From NCBI RefSeq assembly GCF_050003625.1, contig NC_134401.1, forward strand, positions 90,064,852 to 90,128,851: 64,000 nt of DNA, read 5' to 3'. The notes under the pieces were generated by a model that was given only the letters and a program-made list of their open reading frames with translations, was not told the origin of the DNA and ran no database searches. Numbering within the stretch: the first letter of the stretch is position 1; every line of letters starts with the position of its first letter. Source of the stretch: Haematobia irritans. Taxonomy: Eukaryota > Arthropoda > Insecta > Diptera > Muscidae. Both the position numbers and the translations under genes were made by a program. This document shows positions 45,053 to 57,954 of this stretch, piece after piece.

Positions 45053-45956
45053 GTCAATTCACAATTTTTCCCCAATTCCTTTAAAATAAAGAAATTTCAC
45101 TTAAACGAGTTTATAATTGTTGCTTCAAAAATGTTTTCCGCTAAATTTAATACCAATCTGATACAGTGAATCTTTATATTTAAAATAATGAACATAACAC
45201 TTCCAAAATCCACTTTAGGTAGATTTCAAATGTAATTTGCCTTATAAAAAGAGATTTCAAATCCACCTTTAATAGATTGCGAGCCTAATGAGAATGGGCT
45301 ATATGTGTTATTTTTAGGATTTTGTATCGTTGGTTTAATTTTTTTAACTAACAAAACATCTTTTACTTTGTTATAATTTTGATATCTAAACTAATATGTG
45401 TATGTACGAAAATAGATTTATTACTATAACCCAAAATGATAATAAAAGTTCGATAAATTAGATTTGTATCTTAATATTGATTTTTTGATTCTAGATATAA
45501 AGATAGATAGGTTCCAAAAAATGTTATTATTTTAAAGAAGCCGCATCTTTATCTCGGAAACAATACCAAAACCTTAAAAGAAAGCCAAAATCTTTGGATA
45601 CAAGTAAGTTTTCTTAGTGCACAATTTAAAATGGGGAGACATTTGTTCCGGTGGATATAATTTTTTTTTTCGTAAATGTGCGTGAATAAAATTTCAATAA
45701 ACAAACTCAGGTTCTGGAAAAAATATGCAAGATCTAATCAGTATTTTAACATCCACACTGAAAAAAATATTTACGTGATATTAAAGATTACGCAACCTAA
45801 ATTTTAGGATGCGAAATTTACAAAATATTAAGGACATATTTCTTTAAAATACTGAAATTTTAATTAAAAAAATAATAAAAACAAATAGATCTCAAGCTTG
45901 GTAAAATAAAGAATTTTGTTTAAATTAAAATTAAGTTTATAATTTTTGCTACAAAT
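45053..45956. other. Unassigned AT-rich sequence
   Basis: 45360-45610 shares blocks (TTATTTTAAAGAA, CCTTAAA, AAAATCTTTGGAT) with 51110-51240, an R-type dispersed repeat. No gene. Confidence 0.4.
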
Positions 45957-47455
45957 TTGTATACCCTAAACCACATAGTGGTCAGGGTATAATAAGTTTG
46001 ATCGGCCAAAATATGTGCCTACCAGAAATATTGATTTTAGACCCCATAAAATATATACCCTTATTTATTAACCGATCTTACTAAAAGTTGGCTAGATCCA
46101 GTCCTCTATAGTACTAACTATATGTGCAAAATTTCATCGAAATCGGTTCAAATTTAGATATAGCTCCCATATATGCATCGCCCGATTTTGAAAAATTCGC
46201 CCCTAATAACCTTATGTTTGACCATACAGGCCTCATTTCGTAACTGATCTTACTCAAATCTTGCACAAGGTAACCTTTTGTGGTATTAATCAAACCCGCA
46301 AAATATTATGCAAATTGGTTCAGATTTAGATATAGCTTCCATATATATGCATCGCTCGATTTTCCCACATTTGGCCATAGTACTCTTATTTATTAACCAA
46401 TGTTACTCAAATTTCAAATTTTGATGTACTAGCCGATCGTACTTATACGTACTTGTAACTCTTACATAAGAATATTGCTCGATTTTTACAAATTTGTATT
46501 TATTACCCACACTAATTTAACGATTTTCTCTTTTTTTTTAATAATGGATTCAATATTAGTGGCATACTAGCTCCGTTGGCGCAATATCAACGCAGCCAGT
46601 GTTGCTAGAAGTAGGGGAAATTCCCTATATGTAGGGCTTTTCTAATATTTAGCGTCTTGTAGGGACGTAGGACATTTGTAGGACATTTTCACTCAACACA
46701 ATTTGTTATAATTTTTACATTTTGGTGGCTCCAGAGGAGGAAATTAGAAGCCGGCAAGGCTTGATCTTTAACAATGTGCGGTAAACTTTATTCCTGTAGA
46801 ACATTTTGTCAACATTTTATTTCTATAGAACATTTTGTCAAAATTGTATTTCTATAGAAATTTTTTTCAAAATATTATTTCTATAAAAAATTTTCTCAAA
46901 ATTTTATTTCTGTGGAATTTTTTCTCAAAATTTTATTTCTATAGAATTTATTGTCAAAATTTTATTTCTATAGAAAAATTAATCACAAAAATTTGTTTAT
47001 AGAAACTTTTTCCACAATTTTATTTTTATAGAGATTTAACAAAAAAGATTACTAATTTGGGTAAAATTCTACCAACTGTGGTAACCGTGGTGGTAATACA
47101 AATTTATATTCTAAGTTATATACGTTGCATATTCATGTTTTAAGATAATAAAGTACTTAGAACCATTTTTGTTTTGTAAAATGTTTTAAATTTAACGAAA
47201 AATATAGTAGGGAAAATTGTTTGGGAATGTATGGGAAATTAGGGAACTTTTTTTGTCGTTGTGGGGTAAACCGAACATTTTCCCTGGCAACATTGACTAT
47301 GAGCTATAGTCAGATTGACAAAAAGCACCCATAAACATGTACCCCATTAATTTTCTTAAATATGCAACTGCGGTTTATCTCCCAGACCTATATGTTACCC
47401 CACAAATGTTTATGATTACTAATTCTGTAATGGTGGTTTACTTTACTTACTTGTT
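45957..47455 (+). mobile_element. Type D HINE element, hairpin end lost, with insertion
   Basis: Begins TTTGTATACCCTAAACCACAT and matches the type D copy at 14142, ending GGTGGTTTACTTTACTTACTTG without the GC-rich hairpin. Interrupted by 46597-47295. Confidence 0.65.
46597..47295. mobile_element. CAGTGTTGC-ended MITE with 29-bp array
   Basis: Left end CAGTGTTGCTAGAAGTAGGGG, inverted right end CAATGTTGCCAGGGAAAATG. The centre (46795-47045) is a degenerate 29-bp array. No clear 8-bp duplication. Related to the sequence at 12631. Confidence 0.6.
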
Positions 47456-48710
47456 TAAAATATGTAAAATGTGCGACTAAAGTGGCACAAAAGGGAAGTG
47501 CTTAAATTTTAAGCAATTTTTATAAGTGGAAATTCATCGCCGTGCGCCTTACGCGAAGCCATTTCAATGGCCCGCCTTGTATACAAAGGGTCATGGATTC
47601 AAACCCAGTTTCGACGAAAGAGCAAAATGTGTTTCTACGGTGGATGCTGGATGTTTCAAATCGTCTCCACCACAATGTGAGACGCCAGAACTCGACTATA
47701 AAAAAGAGTTCACTTTTCGATGACAAGTAGTCATTGAGCTAAACATAGAAGCACTCATAACTAAGAGAGAAGTAAATCACGTATAGTATTACAATGGACA
47801 CTTAACCTACGATACCTACCCTACACGATGTTCTGGTTTGTTAATTCGTTGTTTTGTTGCATATCATTTCAACCACTAGCTCCGTTCGAGTACCCACTAA
47901 TTTTTTATAATTATCACAAATTTTTATTGGGGTCTTTCGTTTACTCCAAAAAACCAGCAAAAGAGAGCCAGAGTGAGATCAAATTTGAAATTTGAGGAAT
48001 AGATAAGTTGCAAGTTTTTGCTAGGAATTTTTTTTTCCCAGTAAAATCATGCAAGAAAAATAAATATAAATATTAATTGATTTAAATGCTTTTAATTGGC
48101 TGATAGTAAATTGGCACTTGATGGCGTTCTCGTACATTTCTTCTAATTTTAGGAAGGAGAAAAAATCCATTATTTTTATTGCAAGTTTACGTTTTACTGG
48201 ATTTTATGATACAATAAGTTGCTAAAATATCTCTTTATGTTAAAGGGAGTGTTCCTGTATTGTTTTTGTGTTGATTTATAGAAGATTTTTTGTAATAAAA
48301 ATACTTCACAATTGTATGCGAATTTTTTATCATTATGCTACTTTTTTGTGCGACCTTTTTTTGAGTATGCGTCTTTTTCAAAATTTCCAACGGTAACACT
48401 GGTGAAGGGTATAAAAAAAATTGTCATATCGGGTTCAGGTTTCCGGTAAATGGGCGTCGCAATTAACAAAGAATACCCTTGTTGTTTTTTTTTTATTTTT
48501 TTCTGTGCAGCGATAACGGTACACTGGTGCATTGAACATGCCAATGTTTCTGTCGTCATATGACGACGCTATGAGAAAATGGGTTAACTGAATATTGAAT
48601 ATTGAAACTTTAGATTTATGATAAAAACGCTTCAAATATAAGCTAAGACTTAATTTGAGGATTTAGCGTCTTTGGTTTAAAGCTTTTTTGGAATTAAAAA
48701 AAAAAACTTT
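47456..48710. other. Low-copy sequence containing a diverged SINE
   Basis: Apart from the SINE at 47543-47830, no gene or clear repeat. A short ACACTGGTGAAGGGTATAAA fragment near 48397-48416 looks like the end of a type B element. Confidence 0.4.
47543..47830 (+). repeat. Diverged SINE-1 relative
   Basis: CCCGCCTTGTATACAAAGGG, B-box-like GGATTCAAACCC, and TTTCGACGAAAG follow the SINE-1 order, and a TTACAATGGACACTTAACCT tail ends it. Only distantly similar to the other copies, so an old or separate subfamily. Confidence 0.6.
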
Positions 48711-49165
48711 TTATACCCTCCATCATAGGATGGGGGTATATTAACTTTGTCATTCCGTTTGTAACACATCGAAATATTGCTCTAAGACCCCATAAAGTAT
48801 ATATATTCTGGGTCGTGGTGAAATTCTGAGTCGATCTAAGCATGTCCGTCCGTCCGTCCGTCCGTCCGTCCGTCTGTTGAAATCACGCTAACTTCCGAAC
48901 GAAACAAGCTATCGACTTGAAACTTGGCACAAGTTGTTGTTATCGATGTAGGTCGGATGGTATTGAAAATGGGCCATATCGGTCCACTTTTACGTATAGC
49001 CCCCATATAAAGGGACCCTCAGATTTGGCTTGTGGAGCCTCTAACGGAAGCATATTTCATCCGATCCGGCTGAAATTTGGTATATGGTGTTTTTATAAGG
49101 TCTCTAACAACCGTGCAAAAATTGGTCCACATCGGTCCATAATTATATATAGCCCCCATATAAAC

Positions 49166-49777
49166 CGATCCCCAGATTTGGCTTGCGGAGCCTAAAAGAG
49201 AAGCAAATTTCATCCGATCCGTCTGAAATTTGGTACATGGTGTTGGTATATGGTCTCCAACAACCATGCAAATATTGGTCCACATCGGTCCATAATTATA
49301 TATAGCCCCCATATAAACCGATCCCCAGATTTGGCTTGCGGAGCCTCAAAGAGAAGAAAGTTTCATCCGATCCGGCTGAAATTTGGTACATGATGTTGGT
49401 ATATGGTCTCTAACAACCATGCAAAAATTGGTCCATATCGGTCCATAATTATATATAGCCCACATATAAACCGATCCCCAGATTTGGCTTGCGGAGCCTA
49501 AAAGAGAAGCAAATTTCATCCGATCCGTCTGAAATTTGGTACATGGTGTTGGTATATGGTCTCCAACAACCATGCAAATATTGGTCCACATCGGTCCATA
49601 ATTATATATAGCCCCCATATAAACCGATCCCCAGATTTGGCTTGCGGAGCCTCAAAGAGAAGAAAGTTTCATCCGATCCGGCTGAAATTTGGTACATGAT
49701 GTTGGTATATGGTCTCTAACAACCATGCAAAAATTGGTCCATATCGGTCCATAATTATATATAGCCCCCATATAAAC
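49166..49777 (+). repeat. 306-bp tandem duplication (two monomers)
   Basis: The dimer starting near 49166 is repeated from near 49472 with only one or two differences (for example CCACATATAAACC against CCCCATATAAACC). Neighbouring monomers differ much more, so the dimer was copied recently. Confidence 0.8.
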
Positions 49778-50229
49778 CGATCCCCAGATTTGGCTTGTGG
49801 AGCCTCTAAGAGAAGCATATTTCATCCGATCCGGCTGAAATTTGGTACATGATGTTGGTATATGGTCTCTAACAACCATGCAAAAATTGGTCCACATCGG
49901 TTCATAATTATATATAGCCCCCATATAAACAGATCCCCAGATTTGGCTTGCGAAGTCTCCAAGAGAAGCAAATTTCATCCAATCCGGTTGTAATTTGGAA
50001 CATGGTGTTAGTATATGATCTTTAACAACCGTGCCAGAAATGGTCCATATCGGTCCATAACTATATATATCCCCCATATAAAACATTCTCCAGATTTGAC
50101 CTCCGGAGCCTCTTGGAGGAGCAAAATTCATCCGATCCGGTTCAAATTAGGAACGTGGTGTTAGTATATGGTCGCTAACAACCATACCAAAATTGGTCCA
50201 ATCACACAAAAATTGGTCCATATCGGTTC

Positions 50230-50730
50230 ATAACCATGGTTGCCACTAGAGTCAAAAATAATCTACCAAATTTTATTTCTATAGAAAATTTTGTCAAAAT
50301 TTTATTTCTATAGAAAACTTTTGACAAAATTTTCTATAGAAATAAAATCTTGGTAGATTATTTTTGGCTCGAGTGGCAACCATGATTATGAACCGAATAA
50401 AATTTGAACAAAATTTTCTATAGAAATAAAATTTTGACAAAATTTTTTTTTTTGTTCAAATTTTATTCGGTTCATAATCATGGTTGCCACTCGAGCCAAA
50501 AATAATCTACCAAGATTTTATTTCTATAGAAAATTTTGTCAAAAGTTTATTTCTATAGAAAATTTTGTTAAAATTTTAATTCTGTAGAAATTTTTGTCAA
50601 AATTTTCTTTCTATAGAAAATTTTGTCAAAATTTTTATTTCTATAGAAAATTTTGCGAAAATTTTATTTCTATAGAAAATTTTGTTAAAATTTTATTTCT
50701 GTAGAAAATTTTGTCAAAATTTTATGTCTA
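50230..50730. repeat. 29-bp array with long palindromic core
   Basis: CCATGGTTGCCACTAGAG and AAAAATAATCTACCA cap a short array; then the same cap in the opposite orientation (GGCTCGAGTGGCAACCATGA at about 50367); then it again at about 50476. Sequence around 50350-50460 is mirrored at 50450-50540. Confidence 0.8.
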
Positions 50731-50979
50731 CTTTGTCAAACTGAATTATATACGTATTGGGTCGATCTTTTTTGATTTAATATATACCACGTATGGACTT
50801 ACATACAATTTAGAAGATGGTGTTAGGAGGTTTTAAGATACCTTGCCATCGGCAAGCGTTACCGCAACTTAAGTAATTCGATTGTGGATGGCAGGGATTA
50901 GAAGAAGTTTCTACGCAATCCATGATGGAGGGTACATAAGCTTCGGCCTGGCCGAACTTACGGCCGTATATACTTGTTT

Positions 50980-52978
50980 AATTTGAAGTATCCGTTGTAA
51001 TTTGGATTTTTAAACTGGCATTTGTTTGTACCTGAGTACCTTAATTAATAAACTGCGAAAAGAGAATGAAAATTTGATAAATGAGATGTGTATCCTAATT
51101 ATAATCTTATTGGTCCTAGATTTAAAGCCAGATAGGTCGCTAAAAAATTTATTTATTTTAAAGAATTCGCATCTTTGGCTAGGAGTCAGTACCGAAATCC
51201 TTAAAGGAAGGTCAAAATCTTTGGATCCAAGTAAACTTTTTTTTTTAATGCAGAATGAGAACTTTCAAAAAAGTTTGGATTCCCAACATGTTATCCGGGA
51301 GTAGTGCAAATTTGGAATATCTCTAATGCATTTCAAAGGGCTTGTCATTGGACGATAATACACAGTTTTCGAATCCTTTGCATTACTTTAGAAGTTAAAG
51401 AAGAGAGGCTCAAAGAAATTTAACATAGGCGAATGTTTATCAAATATTTTTCTTTTTATCGATTTTATATTTCTTTTGTGACTTTTAAATGTCCAAAAAT
51501 TACATTTTCACTTAAAACGGTCAAATAGAAATGTTAGAGGAACAACTTCCATTTTTATGGAAGTTGAATATTTCGATGCCTTACAAACAGAATGGCGAAA
51601 TTATTACGCCATCCTATTGCATTGAGAATTAAAAGCAGTAAATTTGGTTATTGCATTGCACTTATTCTAAAGTATTTTAAGGTGAATAGATTACGAATTA
51701 GTTACCGTACATAAATCAAATCACACTAAAGATAACACTTAATGTCAAGGACACAGAAATCGCGTGATCATTGTGTTAACAAAAAAAAAAAACAACAACA
51801 TTGGAAGCATGCCATTATCAAAATAACTTCCTCCATTGAATGTAACCAACCATAGACTAAAAGGTACTGATAATCTCATTGAGATCGAGTGTTTTTTCGA
51901 CTTGACTTAAGTTAAAAAGCAAAAGCGGTATCCATTCATAATAGCTTGGAGATTGTGTGGAGATTTTACATTGTCGATAAGTATCTCACGAAACTGACAA
52001 GCGACATAACATCGATGCAAACCTCTGGCAAACATGCAACATTCAGCATTCAGTACAAAAAAAGGAAAAACTTTTTCTAGTGTAACTACAAGATACACGA
52101 CGTGCACATCAAAATGCCATTTGCCTTTGTTGACCATCCTTCTGCACTTTAGCCATGGTGTCTTGGCACCAAACAAAAACGGGAAATATGCTAAATTAAT
52201 GCATCACGGTGTTACAAATTTCAAAGATGGAAGAACAGTGATTAAATAACAGTTTCCAATTTAGATTAATTTGAGAAGAATTCTCGAATTTGTCCATCAT
52301 ATATTAACAAATTAATTATTAAGATAAACATAGAATCGAGCAGTACTCAGAGAGAATAAAACCACAAGAAGACGAAAATTTCTCTTCTACGAAAACAACA
52401 AATGTCAACCGTATAGATGTAGCACAATGCCTGCAGCTTTGATATTACCGATGTTGCGGTCGAAGCGCTGTTTTGATAAATTGTTTATAAAAGCATCGGC
52501 AGTTATAATTTCAAATTGGCTGCCAAAAAATTTAATGGAATGAAAAGATTTATACAAAAGAACATTTGTTATTACAAATTAGGTTCTAAATCCTATTTTT
52601 TTTACGTTTCGTGAAGCCGGCAGACTACTGAATTGGGTGACGCCGACGGAAACTGTATGATATTTGAGAGAAGCACCGACAAAATCTGCATGATATTAAG
52701 AAATTTTCCTCAGGACTGCCACCTACTGACCAGAGCTGCCAATAAAATTTCAAAAAAATCCTCACTTTTTTGCGAAAAATTCGTCATAATCGTCACTTCC
52801 ATTTTAAAAATCATCAAAAAAAATCTGCAATGTAAATAATATTCAATCCAAACTAATTTTTTGGTTAAAAACAAAAGTTTTTATTTCATATAAAGAACAG
52901 AAAATTAACATATCCAACTATTCATTTCAACAACAAAAGCACAATGGGTTCGGTTTTGTATAAAAATAACAAAAAAAA
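50980..52978. other. Mostly low-copy sequence, no supported gene
   Basis: 51020-51420 contains R-type dispersed repeat shared with 45360-45610 and 56690-56830. 51550-51620 has a decayed HINE scrap. Overlapping open frames on both strands at 51907-52249 (89 and 71 codons) show no recognisable domain, and neither has convincing splice sites. Confidence 0.4.
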
Positions 52979-54860
52979 ACAAGTAAGGAAAGTCTAAAGT
53001 CGGGCGGGGCCGACTATATTATACCCTGCACCACTTTGTAGATCTAAATTTTCGATACCATATCACATCCGTCAAATGTGTTGGGGTTATATATAAAGGT
53101 TTGTCCCAAATACATACATTTAAATATCACTCGATCTGGACAGAATTTGATAGACTTCTACAAAACCTATAGACTCAAAATTTAAGTCGGCTAATGCACT
53201 AGGGTGGAACACAATATTAGTAAAAAAAATATGGGAAACATTTAAATCTGGAGCAATTTTAAGAAAACTTCGCAAAAGTTTATTTATGATTTATCGCTCG
53301 ATATATATGCATTAGGTTAGGTTAGGTTAGGTTATGTGGCAGCCCGATGTATCAGGCTCACTTAGACTATTCAGTCCATTGTGATACCACAGTGGTGAAC
53401 TTCTCTCTTATCACTGAGTGCTGCCCGATTCCATGTTAAGCTCAATGACAAGGGACCTCCTTTTTATAGCCGAGTACGAACGGCGTTCCACATTCCAGTG
53501 AAACCACTTTGAGAAGCTTTGAAACCCTCAGAAATGTCACCAGCATTACTGAGGTGGGATAATCCACCGCTGAAAAACTTTTTGGTGTTCGGTCGTAGCA
53601 GGAATCGAACCCACGACCTTGTGTATGCAAGGCGGGCATGCTAACCATTGCACCACGGTGTCTCCCTATATATATGCATTAGAAGTTTAGGAAAATTAGA
53701 GTCATTTTTACAACTTTTCGACTAAGCAGTGGCGATTTTACAAGGAAAATGTTGGTATTTTGACCATTTTTGTCGAAATCAGAAAAACATATATATGGGA
53801 GCTATATCTAAATCTGAACCGATTTCAACCAAATTTGGCACGCATAGCTACAATGCTAATTCTACTCCCTGTGTACAATTTCAACTAAATCGGAGTTAAA
53901 AATTGGCCTCTGCGGTCATATGAGTGTAAATCGGGCGAAAGCTATATATGGGAGATATATCTAAATCTGAACCGATTTCAACCAAATTTGGCACGCATAG
54001 CTACAATGCTAATTCTACTCCCTGTGCAAAATTTCAACTAAATCGGAGCAAAAAATTGGCCTCTACGGTCATATGAGTGTAAATCGGGCGAAAGCTATAT
54101 ATTGGAGATATATCTAAATCTGAACCGATTTCAACCAAATTTGGCACGCATAGCTACAATGCTAATTCTACTCCCTGTGCAAAATTTCAACTAAATCGGA
54201 GAAAAAAATTGGCCTCTGTGGTCATATGAGTGTAAATCGGGCGAAAACTATATATGGGAGCTATATCTAAATCTGAACCGATTTCAACCAAATTTGGCAC
54301 GCATAGCTACAATGCTAAGTATACTCCCTGTGCAAAATTTCAACTAAATCGGAGCAAAAAATTGGCCTCTGTGGGCAAATGAGTGTAAATCGGGCGAAAG
54401 CTATATATGGGAGCTATATCTAAATCTGAACCGATTTGGCTGATATTTTGCAAGTTTTTCGAGACTCATAAAATATTCGGATGTACGGAATTTGAGGAAG
54501 ATCGGTTGATATACACGCCAATTATGACCAGATCGGTGAAAAATATATATGGCAGCTATATCTAAATCTGAACCGATTTTTTCCAAAATCAATAGGGATC
54601 GTCTTTGAGCCGAAACAGGGCCCTATGCCAAATTTTAGGACAATCGGACTAAAACTGCGAGCTGTACTTTGCACACAAAAATACATCAACAGACAGACAG
54701 ACAGACAGACAGACAGACGGACATCGCTAAATCGACTCAGAATTTAATTCTAAGACGATCGGTATACTAAACGATGGGTCACAGACTTTTCCTTCTTGGC
54801 GTTACATACAAATGCACAAACTTATTATACCCTGTACCACAGTAGTGGTGAAGGGTATAA
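52979..54860 (-). mobile_element. Type B HINE element with SINE insertion
   Basis: Starts ACAAGTAAGGAAAGTCTAAAG, hairpin TCGGGCGGGGCCGA, about five monomers with GGCACGCATAGC at 53837, 53990, 54143 and 54296 (exactly 153 bp apart), ACAGACAGACAGACAG tract at 54690, far end GTAGTGGTGAAGGGTATA. Split by a SINE at 53315. Confidence 0.85.
53315..53668 (-). repeat. tRNA-derived SINE-1 with 13-bp target duplication
   Basis: (GGTTA)n tail at left and head at right, with the B box GGGTTCGATTCC on the minus strand. TATATATGCATTA flanks it on both sides (53302-53314 and 53669-53681). It sits in the type B element at 52979-54860, so it is the younger insertion. Confidence 0.9.
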
Positions 54861-55004
54861 ATATGCAATGCTATGCTATGCAATTCAAAAAATAATATAA
54901 AAATTAATTTTTTAGTATATAGTTACTAATTCAGTAAGATTTTTATTTAAAAATTTTCCACAATTTGACAATAAAACACTTATAGTCTCTCCAATTAAGA
55001 GTTT

Positions 55005-56100
55005 CAATTTTCTATTGAAATAAAATTTTAACAAAATCTTCTCTAGAAATAAAATTTTGACGAAATTTTCTTAGAAATAAAATTTTGCAAGAATTTACTA
55101 TAGACAACAAACTGCCAAAAATGTTCTATAGAAATAAAAATTTTCAAGAACGTTCTATAAAAATACGCAAACATTTTCTACAGATATAAAGTATTGAGAA
55201 AGTTGTTTTATAGAAATAAATTTTTTTTCTATAGAAATATAATTTTGAAAAAATTTTCTATTAAACTAAAATGTTGACCACATTTTCTATAAAAATAAAA
55301 TTCTTACAAAATTTTGTATAGAAATACAATTTTGACAACATTTTGTATAGAAATACAATTTTGACAACATTTTCTATAGAAATAAAATGTTGCCAAAATT
55401 TTCTATAGAAATAAAATTTTGACAAAATCTTCTACGGAAATAATATTTTGATATAAAATTTTAACAAATTTTTTTTTGAAAAAGAAAATTTTAACAAAAA
55501 ATGTATGCGGAAATAAAATTTTAACAAACTTTTCTATAGAAATAACATTTTGACAATCTTCTATAGAAATAAAATTTTGACAAAAATTTCTATAGAAATA
55601 AAATTTTGAGTAAATATTCTATAGAAATATAGCACTTAAAAAATTTTCGTTTTAGGGACTTCGTTGATATAGCGATGTCCGTGAGTCTTTGTGTTGAAAT
55701 TAAGAACGAGTTTCACTCAGCGAGATTTCTAGGTGACGTATGACCGCGATTGCCATAGTTGGTAAAATGCTAGCAAAAATGGTACAATTTAGACTTGGTA
55801 AAGTTCTTGGTCGTTTGGTACATTTTGCCAGAAGTACTTCACAAATGTTCTATACAAAATGAAATTCTGATAAAATATGCTATTGAAATAAAATTTTGAC
55901 AAAATTTTTAATAGAAATAAAATTTTGACAAAATTTTCTATAGAAATAAAATATTGACAAAATTTTTAATAGAAATAAAATTTTGACAAAATTTTCTATA
56001 GAAATAAAATTTTGACAAAAAATTCTATAGAAATAAAATTTTGAGAAAATATTCTATAGAAATTAAATTTTGGCAACTTTTTCTGTAGAAACAAAAACAT
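55005..56100. repeat. Long degenerate 29-bp arrays
   Basis: Two arrays (55005-55640 and 55855-56100) of the ATAGAAATAAAATTTTGACA unit, split by about 210 bp of different sequence containing TTGCCATAGTTGGTAAAATG. The end at about 56170-56225 is a GGTGGAGTATTTTTGGCACG cap followed by AGTGGCAACCGTG. Confidence 0.8.
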
Positions 56101-57298
56101 TTTGTTTAATTACTAACCACAAAAATTGTATCAACAACCTAAAAATATTTTTTTTTTATTTAGTAGATTTTTGGTAAAATATTCTTAAAATTTTGGTGGA
56201 GTATTTTTGGCACGAGTGGCAACCGTGATACTAATACTGTAGGTGTAAAATGAGGTATAGATCCAACATGTATGAAATCTCTAGCAAAAACACGCAATTT
56301 CTCCATCTGACAACTGTCAAATGTATGCTCTATTTTGCTGGCTTCCAACGTGTAAACGAACTGCTTCTAGTCAAAATTTTTGAACGTAGCTAATATCGTC
56401 ATTTTTGGAGCAAAAATCGGAAAATCGGCATTTGCTATATTTTGAGTAAAAAATCGTCAAAATGCCGATAAATCGGCAAAATTGGCAGCCCTGCTACTGA
56501 CGCAGTTTCGCTTCACAGTTTCGTTCTCTTGTGTTTTTATTCTCTCTGCAGTACCAAATACATATTACAAAAGTAATATGTATTTGGTAAAAACAAAACA
56601 AACATAAAAAATAAATGAAATATATTTAAATTTCTAATTAAAATTAATTCCACTTTTTTATTTTAAACAACGCAGCGAAAGAAGAGCTTCCATAAAAATA
56701 CTTTGGATCCCCGATTTGTTATCCAGAAGTAGTGAAAACGTAGATCATTTACAATGATTTTAATATGGGTTTGTCATAGGGCGGAAGTACTTTGTTTTTG
56801 GATCATTTGCATTACTTTAGAAGTTATGTCTTGGAAGAAGAATTAAAAAAAAAACTAAAAAAACAAATTTTCACCAAATTCACTTTTATTTTTATCAATA
56901 ATTTTTATTACACTTTTATTTTCATATTATCTAGGCATAACATTTTAATTACTGCTTGAGATACAAAAAATTAAAGATTGCCGGTTCAAATCTCACCATC
57001 GGCGATTTTTTTTTTCAAATAGTTTTTGGAAAATTGTCTTTGTATTTTATGATGCATTGTTTTTATTTTGTCATTTCCGGCATTAATTTTTCTATTAATA
57101 TAGTTTTCAATTAAAAATCAACAAAAAATTGATATTTCTCATAATTTTCTAAACCTTCTCAAAAAAACTTCCATGGAAGTGCAAAAGTCAAACGGCACAG
57201 GTTCAAATCCCAGCGGTGATGACATTTTAATTTTACTTTCATTATTTGTTTTCACCTTTTGATTGATTTAAAAATAAAATCGAAAAAAAACATGTGTA
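56101..57298. other. AT-rich sequence, no supported gene
   Basis: Contains a minus-strand open frame (56160-56348) without recognisable domain, the palindrome at 56552, and R-type repeat at 56690-56830. Confidence 0.35.
56552..56589. repeat. Perfect 17-bp inverted repeat with 4-nt loop
   Basis: TACCAAATACATATTAC, AAAA, then the exact reverse complement. Origin unknown. Confidence 0.9.
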
Positions 57299-57553
57299 CG
57301 CAGAAAAAAAATTGATTCAATCACGAAATTAATTGATCCAATTAATTTTTTAATTGAAATGTCTTCAATCACGAAAATGATAGTATCACTTACAGTTTTA
57401 ATTGGACATTGAAAACATACTTGACTAAAAAATTAATTGATTCCATTAGCAAATTTCAAGTAATTTTTTAATTGATTAAATTAAAAATTTAATGGATGTT
57501 GATTGCAAAACTTAATTAATTTTTTAACTACTAAATTTTTAACTATGTAACTA
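57299..57553. repeat. N-family MITE, partial
   Basis: Starts CGCAGAAAAAAAATTG and carries the CCAATTAATTTTTTAATTG and GAAATGTCTTCAATCACG blocks. The right end is diverged. Confidence 0.65.
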
Positions 57554-57558
57554 CTTCC

Positions 57559-57718
57559 GGGAGCCACCGTGGTGCAATGGTTAGCATGCCCGCCTTGCAT
57601 ACACAAGGTCGTGGGTTCGATTCCTGCTTCGACCGAACACCAAAAAGTTTTTCATCGGTGGATTATCCCACCTCAGTAATGCTGGTGACATTTCTTCTCT
57701 AAGTGGTTTCACTGCAGG
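57559..57718 (+). repeat. tRNA-derived SINE-1, 3' truncated
   Basis: Head GGAGCCACCG, A box TGGTGCAATGG, B box GGTTCGATTCC, body to CACTGCAGGG, with a small deletion after GACATTTCT. No tail. Confidence 0.85.
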
Positions 57719-57954
57719 GTACAAACAAAAACTTGACACAAAAATTATAATCAGCATATTAAAAAGCAAATTTTCAATAAAACGAATTTTGGAAAAGTTC
57801 ACAATATCAGTAAATTAACTATGTTATAGATAGTGGACTCACCAAAAATGAGCGCAGAGGTGGGGAACACATAAGACTACCCCAAAAGCAATTCTCTCAA
57901 ATATCATCGAGAGAAATCAAAAATACACTTCAACTGGATATATCAACCATACAC

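Larger units (their letters stand above)
48711..50979 (+). mobile_element. Type A HINE element, complete
   Basis: Begins TTATACCCTCCATCATAGGA, has a long (GTCC)n tract at 48843-48873, about eight 153-bp monomers, an internal palindromic 29-bp array (50230-50730), TACGCAATCCATGATGGAGG, hairpin TTCGGCCTGGCCGAA and CTTACGGCCGTATATACTTG. Confidence 0.85.

Noticed and set aside
51907..52249. Small genes on either strand
   Set aside because: Overlapping unrecognised frames with no conserved motif or splice support.
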